From NCBI GenBank assembly GCA_963556195.1, contig OY744520.1:5103132-5167131 (forward strand): a DNA stretch of 64,000 nucleotides, written 5' to 3'. How positions within the stretch are numbered: position 1 is the first letter of the stretch; each line of letters starts with the position of its first letter. The notes under the pieces were generated by a model. That model ran no database searches. It was not told the DNA's origin and was given only the letters and a program-made list of their open reading frames with translations. Positions 46,581-58,774 of the stretch are shown here, piece after piece. Source of the stretch: Sepiola atlantica. Its lineage: Eukaryota > Mollusca > Cephalopoda > Sepiida > Sepiolidae. The position numbers and the translations under genes were made by a program.

Positions 46581-47925
46581 TACGTTTCGACCGATGTTTT
46601 CTGTAGGCTTCTTAATCTTTATAGTTCGTTTAAGGGAGCGGGTATTTGACAGACACTTTTCGGGTTATTGAACACCGAATCAAATCATTTTGGTAAAAGT
46701 GTTTTATACAATAAATTCTCAATATGTTTACATATTTAATACATTTTAGTGTGTGTACGAATGGTTTGTAGATTAATTTTATTTGTAATTAAATAGTCTG
46801 CAAGTGCCGAGTTTTATTTAACTCATATGTGTGACCTTGACAGGTCGGAACATACTCGACCAGAGTTCGACAGGGAATACTGATCACTAATTAAAGATGC
46901 AACATAAGGGTCTCACCACGGGACGCAGTTTACGATTATACTTAAGAGCGTGTTGGGTAGACAGCATTTGAGTAGTTAGTGGGGTTGGGAATTACAGTAG
47001 ACGTAAGAAATCAAAAGGCAAAAGAGGTAGACGGAGCCAGGAAATATGCATTTTTGCATGGCTGGGATTGTGTGGGGTGAACACCTTATCCAAGAGTGTT
47101 TGAAACAGTTTGATGTCGCCCTTGATATCAAAAAGATAAAAGTTAATCTGCGCATGTCAGATTTCAAAAATGACTAATTAGTTACATTTAGGCTAAAATT
47201 GACTCGATGATATGGGTTTGTGGGATGAAATGATTTTCAATTGAAAGATGAAGAAGATTATGAGGGGAGTGAATAATATACAAACACTGTATAATATTAC
47301 AAAAGTAATTGAATATAAAAATATTATTGTGCAACAGTTATTGCTTTACAGTGAATGTTGTTTTTATATTTCGAATGTAATTAAAATTAATCAAAGTTGT
47401 TTTCGTTTTCATTTAAATTCTATATAATTATCAAAGTTGTTACTGGTCTTGAACTTCAAATAAAATGTTGTGATGCTTTGTAAATAAAAAAATAGATTTA
47501 AACAATAAATATATACAAATGTGTGTTTTTATATTTATTTATTGTGTGTAAAAATAATTGCGTTGAATTCTTGTTTCTATTTGTATACGGAATTGCTTAA
47601 AAATACAAACGACAATAAGAAAAAGGGGATCAATTAGAAGATCTGGGATCTCATTCCAAAGCACAGTGTATGTTTTTCTTAAGGGGCATGTGCAGATCAA
47701 CTTTTGTGGGGGGGAGGGGTATCTTGGTTCCCATCCAAGCAAGTAGTACATAAAGTTCTATTCACATAGAATATTCGTTATAATGGAAGAATAAAACGAT
47801 TTCGAAAGTTTCTGGTTTCTCTTCGAACTAAGGCTAAACTAGCAGGGCTATCCGGCTTGCCCGGGGTCATAAAAACAAAATAAAGAAGTTGTAAAGTGTA
47901 ACATATTTCTTTTATCTCTATACAT
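46581..47925. other. No gene supported
   Basis: AT-rich; a 70-codon minus frame at 47539-47751 contains TYTVLWNEIPDLLI, faintly like a LINE C-terminus, too weak to call. A gctatccggcttgcccgggg repeat terminus lies near 47845. Confidence 0.45.
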
Positions 47926-48018
47926 TTGTCCATCCGTCTCCCTATCTTTCTCATGTTTCCCCTCCCCCTCTTTATCCTCCACCCAGCTTATCCTTCTCTT
48001 GTATTTTTATGTATTGAA

Positions 48019-48228
48019 CATGATAATAATAATAATAATATTAATAATAATGATAATAATAATAATAGTAATAATAATAATAGTAGTAATAATAATAGTA
48101 ATAATAGTAGTAATAATTATAATAATAATGATGATAATAGTAATAATGATAATAATAATAATTACAATGATAGTAATAATAATAGTAATAATAATAATAG
48201 TTACGATAATAATAATAGTAATGATACC
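48019..48228. repeat. (TAA)n microsatellite at 5' side of R4-like LINE
   Basis: About 210 bp of TAA/AAT units with TAG and TGA variants. The LINE fragment begins within a few bases of its end. Confidence 0.97.
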
Positions 48229-49168
48229 ACTTAACTACATACTCAGAAAATGTGGTGCCGGATACAAGTTTACAGACACAGAACTAAGAGTAAACCACCT
48301 GATGTACATGGATAACCTGAAACGATTTGCTAAAAGCAAAAAGGAACTAGAAAAGCTGAGAAATATGACCAGAATCTTCAGGCATGACATCCAAATGGAA
48401 TTCGGAATTGAAAAGTGTACACTACTAGAAATACAAAATAAAAAACGAAAACTGGAGACAACAGAGGGCATGGAACTCCCCAACCAAGAGAAAATGAGGG
48501 CGTTAGACGAACAGGATAGCTACAAATATCTTGGAGTTCTGGAAACAGACACCATCAAATCTACAGAAATGAAAGAGAAGATTGGAAAAGAATATTTACG
48601 AAGAACAAGAAAACTCCTAGAAACGAAATTATATAGTAGTAATCTAGTAACAGGAATAAACACCTGGGCAGTATCGCTAATAAGATACTCTGGACCATTC
48701 ATAGGCTGGACCAAAGCGGAACTCAGACACCTGGACCAGAGGACTAGAAAATTAATGACCATGCACAAGGCACTACACCCAAAAGACGATACGGACAGAC
48801 TCTACATGAAAAGAAACGAAGGGGAAAGAGGACTGGTAAGTATAGAAGATTGTGTTGAAGACTAAAAAAGATCTGGAAAAATACATAACTCAACACAGGG
48901 AAATCGTTATCACTGCAGCAAGAGACACCGTTCCAACAAATAACTCGGGAAACACCGAAACCAGAAACAAAACGGCAAGAAAAGAAAAATGGGAAGAAAA
49001 AAACTACACAGACACTTCAGAAGACTGACAAGAGAAGAAACCAACGAAAATACCTGGGCATGGCTAAGAAAAGGACACTTGAACAGAGAAACGGAATCTT
49101 TACTGATGACTGAACAGAACAATGCGATTAGGACAAACTACATTAAAGCTGAAATAGATAAAACCCAG
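48229..49168 (+). pseudogene. R4/Dong-like LINE, 5' part of split fragment
   Basis: Starts in the middle of the reverse transcriptase: IPLNYILRKCGAGYKF, then HLMYMDNLKRFAKSKKELEK (RT motif C, YMDN instead of YMDD, so the second Asp is Asn), then EFGIEKC, YKYLGVLETD and INTWAVSLIRYSGPF, and ALHPKDDTDRLYMKRNEGERG. This set is characteristic of the R4/Dong-type (restriction-like-endonuclease) LINEs. Open from 48235 to a stop at 48863, then shifts (KKDLEKYITQHREIV; later WAWLRKGHLNRETESLLMTE) and NAIRTNYIKAEIDKTQ, where it is cut at about 49168. It resumes at 53384. Confidence 0.9.
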
Positions 49169-49537
49169 AGAATTTATTTTTTTAATTAATCCATGTATTA
49201 ACATGCTATGAAAATCTAGCTTAAATAATCTTTCTTTCCAGAATACTTGGCTGTTCAAAACTTTGTATGTTTTTTCTTTTCTTGCCTACAATCTGCAGGG
49301 GTCACTTGAGTTCAAGTTTGAAAAGGGGTGGGTGGGGGTAGTTCACTAGCGAATGTAGGTAGGGGATGAATATCGTCCAAGCTAAGCATGCTAGTCTTGT
49401 AAAAGACACATTTCATATCTGCCTTAGCAGTGAAGAAACCGAAACCTCGTTCGGGGTTGAAAGAGAGGGGAGTGAGGGAAACCTATCTTCAACTTACTGT
49501 TCCCTTCTTAGTATGCAATTGAACTTATTCTATCTAC

Positions 49538-49569
<32 letters not shown>

Positions 49570-49602
49570 GTAATATATATATAATGTATATTATGTGGAA
49601 TT
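49169..49602. other. DNA between the split LINE and the poly(T) run
   Basis: About 430 bp that belong neither to the R4-like element nor, recognisably, to the main LINE. Contains a purine-rich patch (aaaaggggtgggtgggggta), and a TA tract at 49546-49585. May be a separate earlier insertion. Confidence 0.5.
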
Positions 49603-49603
49603 A

Positions 49604-49630
<27 letters not shown>
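49603..49630. repeat. Poly(T) run, 28 T
   Basis: Uninterrupted T run at the presumed 5' boundary of the intact LINE, mirrored by 27 A at its 3' end (53357-53383). Confidence 0.95.
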
Positions 49631-49634
<4 letters not shown>

Positions 49635-52600
49635 CTCTCGGAGTGTTGGACCCGTAAGACCTCGTAAGGCTATCCATCTAAGAGAAGGAAATCTCTGACA
49701 AAAAAACCTTCTTCCAGTTACTCACGACGTGGCAGAAAACTGTTGGGGGAGGATGGCTTCCTTAGTCCTGATCGACAACCTTCCTAGAGTTGGAATCTCG
49801 AACAAAGTATCCGGTTTGCAAACCTACAATTGCTTAAGGAGTAGATAGGTTCTACCTATCGCCGGCCCTTGCACTCCTTCTTTGTTTATTAGTCAGGCGC
49901 AGAGGTAACAGCGCTGGGACGCCTCTAAACACTCAGTGCCTAGCCTTGTTTCCTTACTAGGACAATGAACGCCGTTCTCTTTCTCTCTATTTGGGCAACT
50001 CGGGGAAAGTTTTTTCGTTAGTAAGTCTTACATGACCAGTCTGGGTCTCTCTTGTTCCGACAGGTTGAGGGTACAGGTTAGACAGCTTGTCTGGCTGCTG
50101 TTTCCGACTGACAGGGCAGGAGCCCAAACTCTTGGGTAGCGCCAAGAACGGCTGCTCCATCATCAGTTGCATAATACCGTGGGTAGTTGTATGTGCCATG
50201 TCGCGCATGGAAAGGGACCCTGCAATTATCTACGGTGGGCTTTCCCGAGGCCACAACCCCCATGGACCAGGTCGTGACTAATGGACTGGTTGTGTGAGCT
50301 TATTGGCACCAAGCAAGTACCCACCTTGGCCAATCCACTCTATAATCAAATCAAACATGCCATTACAAAGAAATAAAATCAAACCTAAACCAGACACCCA
50401 AACAACACTTTCGCCTCCGCCCTTGAGGCTCGCATTCTCAAATATCCGGGGACTTAGAACCAACATCAACGACGTAGAAACCTTTCTCCTGACAAACTCC
50501 CCGGATATCCTAGCTCTTAGTGAAACTAACCTCCAATCCTCAATCTCTTCTCACCACTTTGACATGACTGACTACCTCCCACTCTACCGTAAAGACTCTG
50601 ACAAACACATGCACGGGCTAGGAGTTTATGTTCGGAACACCCTCCCGCTGACTAGAGAACATAGGTTAGAATCAGATGACTACGACTACATGTGCTTTAG
50701 ATTGACTTTTCATCACAACGTTAGTTACTTATATTTCCTATATCGCTCCCCGTCGTCCCAGGACTGTACTCTGCTAAACTCTGTCTCTGAAAGCATAGAT
50801 AGAGCACTCTTAATAGACTCGAATGCCCAGATACATGTATTTGGGGATTTTAATGCCCACCACCGCGACTGGTTGGGATTCTCCAGCCTTACTGATGCAG
50901 CCGGCAACTCTACGTATAATTTCTCCTTAGCTCACTCCCTCTCTCAGACTGTTGATTTTCCGACCCGCATCCCCGATCGTGTGGATCAACAAGCCTCACT
51001 TCTAGACCTCTTCTTGACCTCAATACCCGAGGCTTGTGTGACGAAAGCTCATAGCCCACTCGGGAATGCTGATCACATTGTGCTAATGATACATATCACA
51101 CTAAAAAGTCGTCCAAAAGCTGATGAACCGTTGCTCAAAACAACAAGATACTACGAGCAAGCTGATTTTGAGTCAATCAGAGACCACATCAGTGACGCCC
51201 CATGGCGGGAAACCTTCTTACTCCCTGCCAACCAGTGTGCAAACGAATTAACTGAATGGGTCAAAGCAGGCATTGAAGCCTATGTCCCCATGCGAAAATT
51301 CTTTAGCAAGCCCCACTCTCCTCAATGGTTCACTTCGGAATGTGCAGCTGCCATTTCTGAGAGGCAACAAGCATTCCGTAAATTCGGCCGCAATAAGTCA
51401 GCTACTAATAGGCATAAATTTATAGAGTCAAGAAACAATTGCAAGGCTGTGATAGGCGAAGCGAAGAGAAGGTATAATGAGTTAACAAAAAAACGCATCC
51501 AGTCACAGAAACTAGGTACTCGCGATTTCTGGAAAATCTACAATAGTGTAGTGAATAATGGTCAATCTACGATTCCCCCACTTTCAAACCACAATGATGT
51601 CGTTTGCACGGCCACTGATAAGGCTGAACTACTCGCACAGCGTTTCGCTTCTAACTCTACTTTAGACTCGGGTAACCACCCTCTCCCTGAATTACCATTG
51701 CGGACTGAAGCCACACTTGATAACCTGGTCATCACCCCATCCCAGGTCAGAGACATTATAAAAAGCCTTGACACCTCTAAAGCTTGTGGGCCTGATCTTA
51801 TACCTGTAATAGCAATAAAGAAATGCTCTGCTGAACTGGCCCCTGTTCTCTCCAAACTCTACAACAAATGCCTAGCTGAATCTTGCTTCCCCGATAGCTG
51901 GAAAATTGCCTCTGTGGTACCAGTCTACAAGAATACTGGGAATAGAACCGACCCTCAGAACTACCGCCCAATCAGTCTACTGCCGATCTTTGCCAAAATC
52001 TTTGAGTCCTTAATCAATCTAGCGATAGTACGTCACTTAGTTAATGCTAAACTTCTATCCGACCGCCAGTATGGGTTTAGACAAGCACGATCTACTGCAG
52101 ACATCCTAACGGTCATCTCTGAACGCATGTATCATACTCTCGACAAGGCAGGTGAAGCTAGGGCAGTAGCGCTTGATATATCCAAGGCCTTTGACAAGGT
52201 ATGGCATAAAGGGCTTCTCCTGAAAATACGCTCATACGGTATTACTGGGCAACTACTTAATATAATTAGATCCTTCCTAAACAAAAGAAAAATCCAGGTT
52301 GTCCTCGATGGCCGTTCATCTAAACAACATGACATAAATGCTGGTGTGCCCCAGGGATCTATTCTTGGACCTTTGTTGTTCCTGATCTATATAAACGATC
52401 TCCCTGATGACATAGTGTCTGAGATCGGTTTATTTGCTGACGACACCACGCTTTACTCTCGCCATGTTGGCAAAACGGACGCGATCATATCTGAGGCAAT
52501 GGCTGCATCCTTAGAAAATGACCTCCAGGCTGTAGTGGATTGGGGCCATAAATGGTTGGTGACTTTTAATGCCGCAAAGACAAAGCTCCTTTCCTTCAAC

Positions 52601-53383
52601 AACTACAAGAAGCCTCTCCAACCACCGATTGCCATGGCAAATAACACCCTACCTGAGAGTTCATCATTCAAACTCCTTGGCCTAACCTTCACAGGTAACA
52701 TGAATTGGAACACATACATTGAAGACATTGCCAAGGCTGCCGCAAAGAAGGTTGGCTCCCTCTACCGTGCTAGTGGACTCCTTACACCTGACATTATCCT
52801 GTATCTCTACAAAGCCACCATTCGCCCATGCATGGAGTATTGTTGCCACATCTGGGCTGGTGCATCATCTACTAGTCTCTCCCTCCTTGACAAAGTCCAA
52901 AAAAGAGTAGTCAACCTAATAGGTCCCTCACTGTCAGCTAAGCTCCAGCCCCTGTCCCATCGCCGCAATGTAGCATCCTTGTGTTTGTTTTACAAATACT
53001 TCAATGGATTATGCTCCGATGAGTGTGCTGCTCTGGTACCCCCTCGACGTAAATTCACTAGACTAACTCGACATTCTACTAAATCTCACTCATTCACTGT
53101 GGAGGTCCCCAGATGCCGGAGAGCATTCTACTCAAATAGCTTCTTTCCTCGTGCTGCTGGCCTCTGGAACTCCCTCCCTGCCCCCTGTTTCCCCGACAGT
53201 ACTGACATGCAGAAATTTAAAACTAATGTAAACAGACACCTCGCTGCTCAGATCCCAATTTAAGCTGAACCACCAATCCTTCCCCCCCTTTTCCTTTTTT
53301 CTCAGTAGCCCCTTACGTTTACAGTGGCGTCCTGCCTTGTTTGGGGTGAACCATGTAAAAAAAAAAAAAAAAAAAAAAAAAAA
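49631..53383 (+). mobile_element. Apparently full-length jockey/CR1-like LINE
   Basis: Contains about 0.7 kb of 5' sequence, one intact coding region (50357-53263), a 93-bp 3' UTR ending ccttgtttggggtgaaccat and a 27-base poly(A). The same 3' UTR marks the dead copies at 6.5, 13.1 and 46.0 kb. The 5' 0.7 kb lacks a long open frame, so no ORF1 is seen; the true 5' end is placed after the poly(T) by inference. It interrupts the R4-like LINE between DKTQ and NSKC. No target-site duplication is clear because the junctions are A- or T-rich. Confidence 0.88.
50357..53263 (+). CDS. LINE endonuclease/reverse transcriptase, intact
   Basis: 968 residues from the first in-frame ATG. It nicks DNA and copies the element's RNA into the nick (target-primed reverse transcription). 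Residues ~24-248 are an APE-type endonuclease: N29 (FSNIRG), E56 (LSETN), D164/N166/H168 (GDFNAHH), D239/H240 (GNADH). The linker (~265-460) contains WF and basic residues. The reverse transcriptase is ~500-785: KIASVVPVYKNTGN, NYRPISLLPIFAKIFE, motif A ALDISKAFDKVWH (D607), motif B AGVPQGSILGPLLFLIYIND, motif C FADDTTLY (D695, D696), then KTKLLSF and LGLTFTGNMNW. The C-terminal part has SLYRASGLLTPDIILYLYKA and PRAAGLWNSLP. No stop or frameshift, every catalytic residue present, length normal for the group. Copies at 13.1 and 46.0 kb are broken versions. Clade (jockey, CR1 or relative) needs a tree. Confidence 0.95.
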   Translation: MPLQRNKIKPKPDTQTTLSPPPLRLAFSNIRGLRTNINDVETFLLTNSPDILALSETNLQSSISSHHFDMTDYLPLYRKDSDKHMHGLGVYVRNTLPLTREHRLESDDYDYMCFRLTFHHNVSYLYFLYRSPSSQDCTLLNSVSESIDRALLIDSNAQIHVFGDFNAHHRDWLGFSSLTDAAGNSTYNFSLAHSLSQTVDFPTRIPDRVDQQASLLDLFLTSIPEACVTKAHSPLGNADHIVLMIHITLKSRPKADEPLLKTTRYYEQADFESIRDHISDAPWRETFLLPANQCANELTEWVKAGIEAYVPMRKFFSKPHSPQWFTSECAAAISERQQAFRKFGRNKSATNRHKFIESRNNCKAVIGEAKRRYNELTKKRIQSQKLGTRDFWKIYNSVVNNGQSTIPPLSNHNDVVCTATDKAELLAQRFASNSTLDSGNHPLPELPLRTEATLDNLVITPSQVRDIIKSLDTSKACGPDLIPVIAIKKCSAELAPVLSKLYNKCLAESCFPDSWKIASVVPVYKNTGNRTDPQNYRPISLLPIFAKIFESLINLAIVRHLVNAKLLSDRQYGFRQARSTADILTVISERMYHTLDKAGEARAVALDISKAFDKVWHKGLLLKIRSYGITGQLLNIIRSFLNKRKIQVVLDGRSSKQHDINAGVPQGSILGPLLFLIYINDLPDDIVSEIGLFADDTTLYSRHVGKTDAIISEAMAASLENDLQAVVDWGHKWLVTFNAAKTKLLSFNNYKKPLQPPIAMANNTLPESSSFKLLGLTFTGNMNWNTYIEDIAKAAAKKVGSLYRASGLLTPDIILYLYKATIRPCMEYCCHIWAGASSTSLSLLDKVQKRVVNLIGPSLSAKLQPLSHRRNVASLCLFYKYFNGLCSDECAALVPPRRKFTRLTRHSTKSHSFTVEVPRCRRAFYSNSFFPRAAGLWNSLPAPCFPDSTDMQKFKTNVNRHLAAQIPI

Positions 53384-53957
53384 CAGTAAATGCAGACTGT
53401 GTGGACAAAGAGACGAAACAGTAAACTATATAATAAGTGAATGTAGCAAACTAGCCCCAAAAGAATATAAGAACAGACATGACTGTGTGGGGAAAGCAGT
53501 ACACCGGGAACTGTGTAAACAATTGAATTTCGAATACGCAGACAAATGGTACAAACATAAACCAAAAACAGTACTAGAAAACGAAAAGGACAAAATCATC
53601 TGGGATATTGATATACAAACAGACAAACTCATACAAGCGAGGAGACGGGATGTAATAATAATCAACAAGAAGGAAAAATCTTGCAAAATCGTAGACTTCG
53701 CCGTTCCAGCAGACAACAGAGTGAAAATCAAAGAAACGGAAAAACGAAGCAAATACACGGAACTAGCCAGAAAACTGAAAGGAATATGGAGCATGAAGAA
53801 ATTCAGTATAATACCAATAATCGTAGGAGCACTAGGAACAATCCCTCAAAACCTGAAAAAAAGACTGGGAGAAATTCAAATCAAAGGGATCATTGGAACT
53901 ATACAAAGGACAGCAATGATCAAAACAGCTACAATCTTAAGAAAAAATCATTGAATG
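53384..53957 (+). pseudogene. R4/Dong-like LINE, 3' part with endonuclease
   Basis: Continues the fragment cut at 49168: NSKCRLCGQRDETVNYIISE is the zinc knuckle, with Tyr where His is expected (CxxC...H...C), then KEYKNRHDCVGKAVHRELCK. The restriction-like endonuclease follows: RRRDVIIINKKEKSCKIVDF then AVPADNRVK, KYTELARKLKGIW, and VIPIVxGALGT-like IPIIVGALGTIPQNLKK. It ends TATILRKNH and a stop at 53952-53954. The reading frame is intact from the poly(A) junction to this stop, although the H to Y change suggests it was already inactive. Confidence 0.9.
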
Positions 53958-54617
53958 CGGAAACTAACCCGCATAAGCTACGAATTTACTACAGGAAGAA
54001 AACAAACCCACTGAAAGAACACATCACAAACAAAGAAACAGAAAATGCAAGAAACATCGCTTCATAAGCTCCCCCCTCCCCCCAATAAATTACAGCGGCC
54101 TCAACTGACACGACACAAAAATGAACCAATTAACAGAAATAGCAAGAAACACCATCAGCTCACCCCCCCCCAAAAAAAAAAATTAAAATAATCAGCTCCC
54201 CCCCCCCAAAAAAAAAATAATTTTTAAAAAAATAAAATAAAAAATAAATAAAAAATTTAAAAAAAAAATTAATTTAAGAAAATTAAAATGAAAAAATGGT
54301 ACCAGCCTAGGCTAACACCACACAACATATTTGTATAGGGCAAATGAGGATGAGAAGTGACAGCACAAACAAGACCTCCATTGGAAGTGCAGACTGCTTG
54401 GACCTTGGGAAGGCTTAGTGCTACCCAAATCCTAGAGAAGACCAATGATCCTAACCAGCGAGAAATCAATGGTAAACGACTGTTGTGATACTGCAAATTC
54501 ATTTGCGGTGGCTATCGAAAAGAGGTGGAAGAATACTGGAAATCTGGGGAGACTTGTTGTTACTCAGACTCCAGAGTATACCACTGACGACCTGTGTGAG
54601 AACTTCTAGTGAGTAAA
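53958..54617 (+). mobile_element. 3' UTR region of the R4-like LINE
   Basis: Non-coding A/C-rich sequence with aaaaaaa and ccccccc runs (54165-54290), then more complex DNA (54295-54610) that ends ttctagtgagtaaaaaa and runs directly into the TAA array. Placed in the element by position only. Confidence 0.55.
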
Positions 54618-55459
<842 letters not shown>

Positions 55460-56180
55460 GATGGTCATATATATTTGTTTTGATGTATTTCCGGGCAAGA
55501 ATTAGTTGCTTATCATATTCCCCTTAAATAATATAATGAAACCTATATTTGTGTTAGTGTATTCTCGAGCATCGCTGAGTATCTTCTCCATCAGATACAA
55601 CTGACCACGTGTAATAACATATTCTTACACACACCTGCTTTATCTAGCGTATTGAACACTTTCCTATTCAGTATATATCTATTACTAAGTGTAACATTAT
55701 ATCATTACAAACACCTGCTCTATCTAGAGCATTGAGCTGTATTTGATTCAACATATATCACTTAATAACATTTGAAAAATCATTTTTGAAATGACCACTA
55801 AGTAAAATATATATAAAGGGAAGTAATTCTTTAGAATAGCTATTACACCAGGAAAAAGAAGAGACTATTAGACCAGCTTTTGCGGTGAACTATTGTGGCA
55901 TCATAATTAGTTATTAGGAGACGACCCGTTGTCTACTCTTATCCCTTTTTACATCGCTTTTTTCTCTTTTCCCTCACGTTCTTTCCTCCTCCCGTTTTTT
56001 TTAAACGACACGTTACCTGTTTTGTCTAGACAGCCAAATAGGTCACGGGTTGTCTATTCAATTTCCAAAAGCTACCATTTAACCATTTGACGTCATACAC
56101 TTTCAAGTAATTATATATATTTTAATAATAACCATTCGTTGTCTAAACACCTTTAAATCTCTATCTTTCTATCCCCACCC
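55460..56180. other. No gene supported
   Basis: Nothing recognised. The block ctatctag(c/a)g(t/c)attga recurs at 55646 and 55732 with acacacctgc/acaaacacctgc before it, an 86-bp-spaced duplication. Confidence 0.5.
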
Positions 56181-56194
56181 TTTCTGAATCTTCC

Positions 56195-56325
56195 TTCTCT
56201 CTTTCAGTTTCCCTTCTATATTCATCCTCCTCTCTTTCTCTCTATTTCTCTCTCTCTTTCTCCCTTCCTCTCTTTCTCTCTTTCTCTCTTTGTCTCTTTC
56301 TCTCTTCCCTCGCTCTTTTCACTTC
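56195..56325. repeat. CT-rich low-complexity tract
   Basis: ctctttctc units with variation. Confidence 0.9.
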
Positions 56326-56544
56326 TAGCATAACGTCATATCTCTTTCTAACGTCATCCACTATGTACGGAAGCAAGCAAAGTCACATTTATGACGTCAT
56401 CAGGAATGTTTTTATTTTAACGAATGACGTCATCGTTTAGTGAGGTCATCCACTGTGCACGGATACAAACAAATCAGCAAACAAGGAAAATAACCAGCAA
56501 GATCCAGTTTTATAAGTATTTCAAGCTACAAGCATCACGAAGGT

Positions 56545-56635
56545 GCAAGTTCGAAACGATTAGTACGCTCGTTAAAAGTGTGCAGGTTATCATGAAGTTC
56601 AGAGTTCAAACCTGCGCAACGGTAGCCAGACAATT
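56545..56635 (+). repeat. tRNA-derived SINE head
   Basis: gattagtacgctcgttaaaa (A-box-like) then cagagttcaaacctgcg (B box) with tRNA-like spacing. Confidence 0.55.
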
Positions 56636-56737
56636 TAACGAATAACAAAAATAATTATACAAGAATGAAATACAAACCATGTACCTTCTTTAATACAAGA
56701 GTGTGTCGAAATTCCATGAGTGAACACGTCCGAGTTC

Positions 56738-56772
56738 GACACCTGAAGAATGCCGAAGAGCATTTTAACCCC
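56738..56772 (+). ncRNA. Hammerhead-like fragment, decayed
   Basis: cacCTGAAGA, then ATGC cgaaga GCAT as stem II, then TTTAAC where GAAAC is expected. The second core strand is gone. Confidence 0.3.
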
Positions 56773-56779
56773 TCTATCA

Positions 56780-57925
56780 TACACTAATATTAGCAAGAAT
56801 GCTTAATGCCAAATATGATGCAATTACGCCGCGTAGTTTTGAAGCCTACGAGTTACAAACAGACAGTCAGACGAAAATACTCAATTATATTATTGGATCC
56901 GATAGAGTCTTACCTGACGAAGTGTGTGTGTTTCAGAAAGTATAAAAATAAACACTTTCGGTAGAACACATCGCTAGTTAAATGCAGATTATCACGTACG
57001 AATTAAAAATGTCAAAATTGAAGTGGATGATGGGATGGAACAGTTATTTCAATCATGTGCTAAAGTGAGCTTTAATTTTTAACAGCTTTAGGGTCTGTAA
57101 GATTTAAGGAACTGTCAAACCGAGTGAGTTTCAAAAATAGCCGTCAACAAAGTTGCGTCCGGATTTGCCTAATGGGTACCATAACAGCCGATGGAATCGG
57201 ATACATTGTGTTCAAATGCATCATTTTCTATAGTCCCCAGCGCGTATAACGCATTATACACTTGATGTAGTCGTCGAGAACCCATTTTCTTGATCGTCTG
57301 TGGATACAATAGATCGGGCTCAGATGTTTAATTTTAATAAGAAAGTTATTAATACACACAACTTGAAACATTCACAAACAAGATAGGGGATCTTTGGACT
57401 TCAACTAGTGGGGCTGCCCTTCTGAAAAAAAAGGGAAAGTAGACAGATGGATAGACAGACCGATAGCTTGTCTCGTTACACACTTAGTTAAATTGTCTGC
57501 AAATCCCTCCCACATTCATTGCGGCTATTCGGGCAACGACCACGTTTCTTGTCCACATGATTAATTTTCAGCCAAAAAGAGGACGATCTCTTTACTTCCG
57601 GAAGTCAGATGGTTTAGCCAACTTCCGTTTACTGATGGTTAAATTCTGAACGCCCATTCGTCAATCACTTCTCTATTGGTTATCGTTATGTAACAAGAAT
57701 CCCGCCAGTTCGACTGTGATTATTTATGCACTAATACCGCTTGGAAACCCTATTGTATTGTAGTTCTGAAGCATTCAACCTGTGGCAGTAAAACCGGCTT
57801 CCTCCCTCAACCGCCTGTGATATAAGAATGTACAAACGGTCGCCATAAGCCGCATCTATATCCCGGTTAAGGGAAAATATTGCGATGACATTAATTTTTT
57901 CAGAGTGGTGTCGTTGTATCCTCCG
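56780..57925. other. No gene supported
   Basis: Mixed DNA, no recognisable domain; a GACA/GATA-like run near 57437-57465. Confidence 0.45.
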
Positions 57926-57927
57926 GA

Positions 57928-57985
57928 AACAGCGCCTGGTACTCCAAAATGGTCACCCATCTGCTACTGACCAGGCTGGTTTATA
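57928..57985 (-). repeat. 5S rRNA-derived remnant, copy 2
   Basis: Plus strand agcgcctggtactccaaaat, ggtcacccatctgctactga, ccaggctggttta aligns closely with the reverse complement of the 5S internal promoter region (GCCTGGTATTCCCAGGCGGT, CTCCCATCCAAGTACTGACC, AGGCCCG). Only the middle of 5S is kept. Likely a 5S-derived SINE or pseudogene. Confidence 0.78.
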
Positions 57986-58217
57986 AGTATACTAAACCCC
58001 AGAGTGTTTTTACATTATCTCTACGCTAGTATACCACTTGAAGCGTCACGAGTATTCTAGATGAAACGTCGTAAAGGATATATTCAACCCCCCTCTCTCT
58101 CTCTCCCTCTCTCATTCTCTCTCACTTACTTTGGTTTGTGAATGGCGTCATAAGTTCGTAATGTCATTCACTGTGCACAGGGACAAAATAACAAACACAC
58201 AGCATCCACAAGGTTTA

Positions 58218-58773
<556 letters not shown>

Positions 58774-58774
<1 letters not shown>

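Noticed and set aside
53337..53954. Intact independent gene starting in the poly(A)
   Set aside because: It is the severed 3' part of the R4-like LINE; the start codon belongs to the other LINE's 3' UTR.
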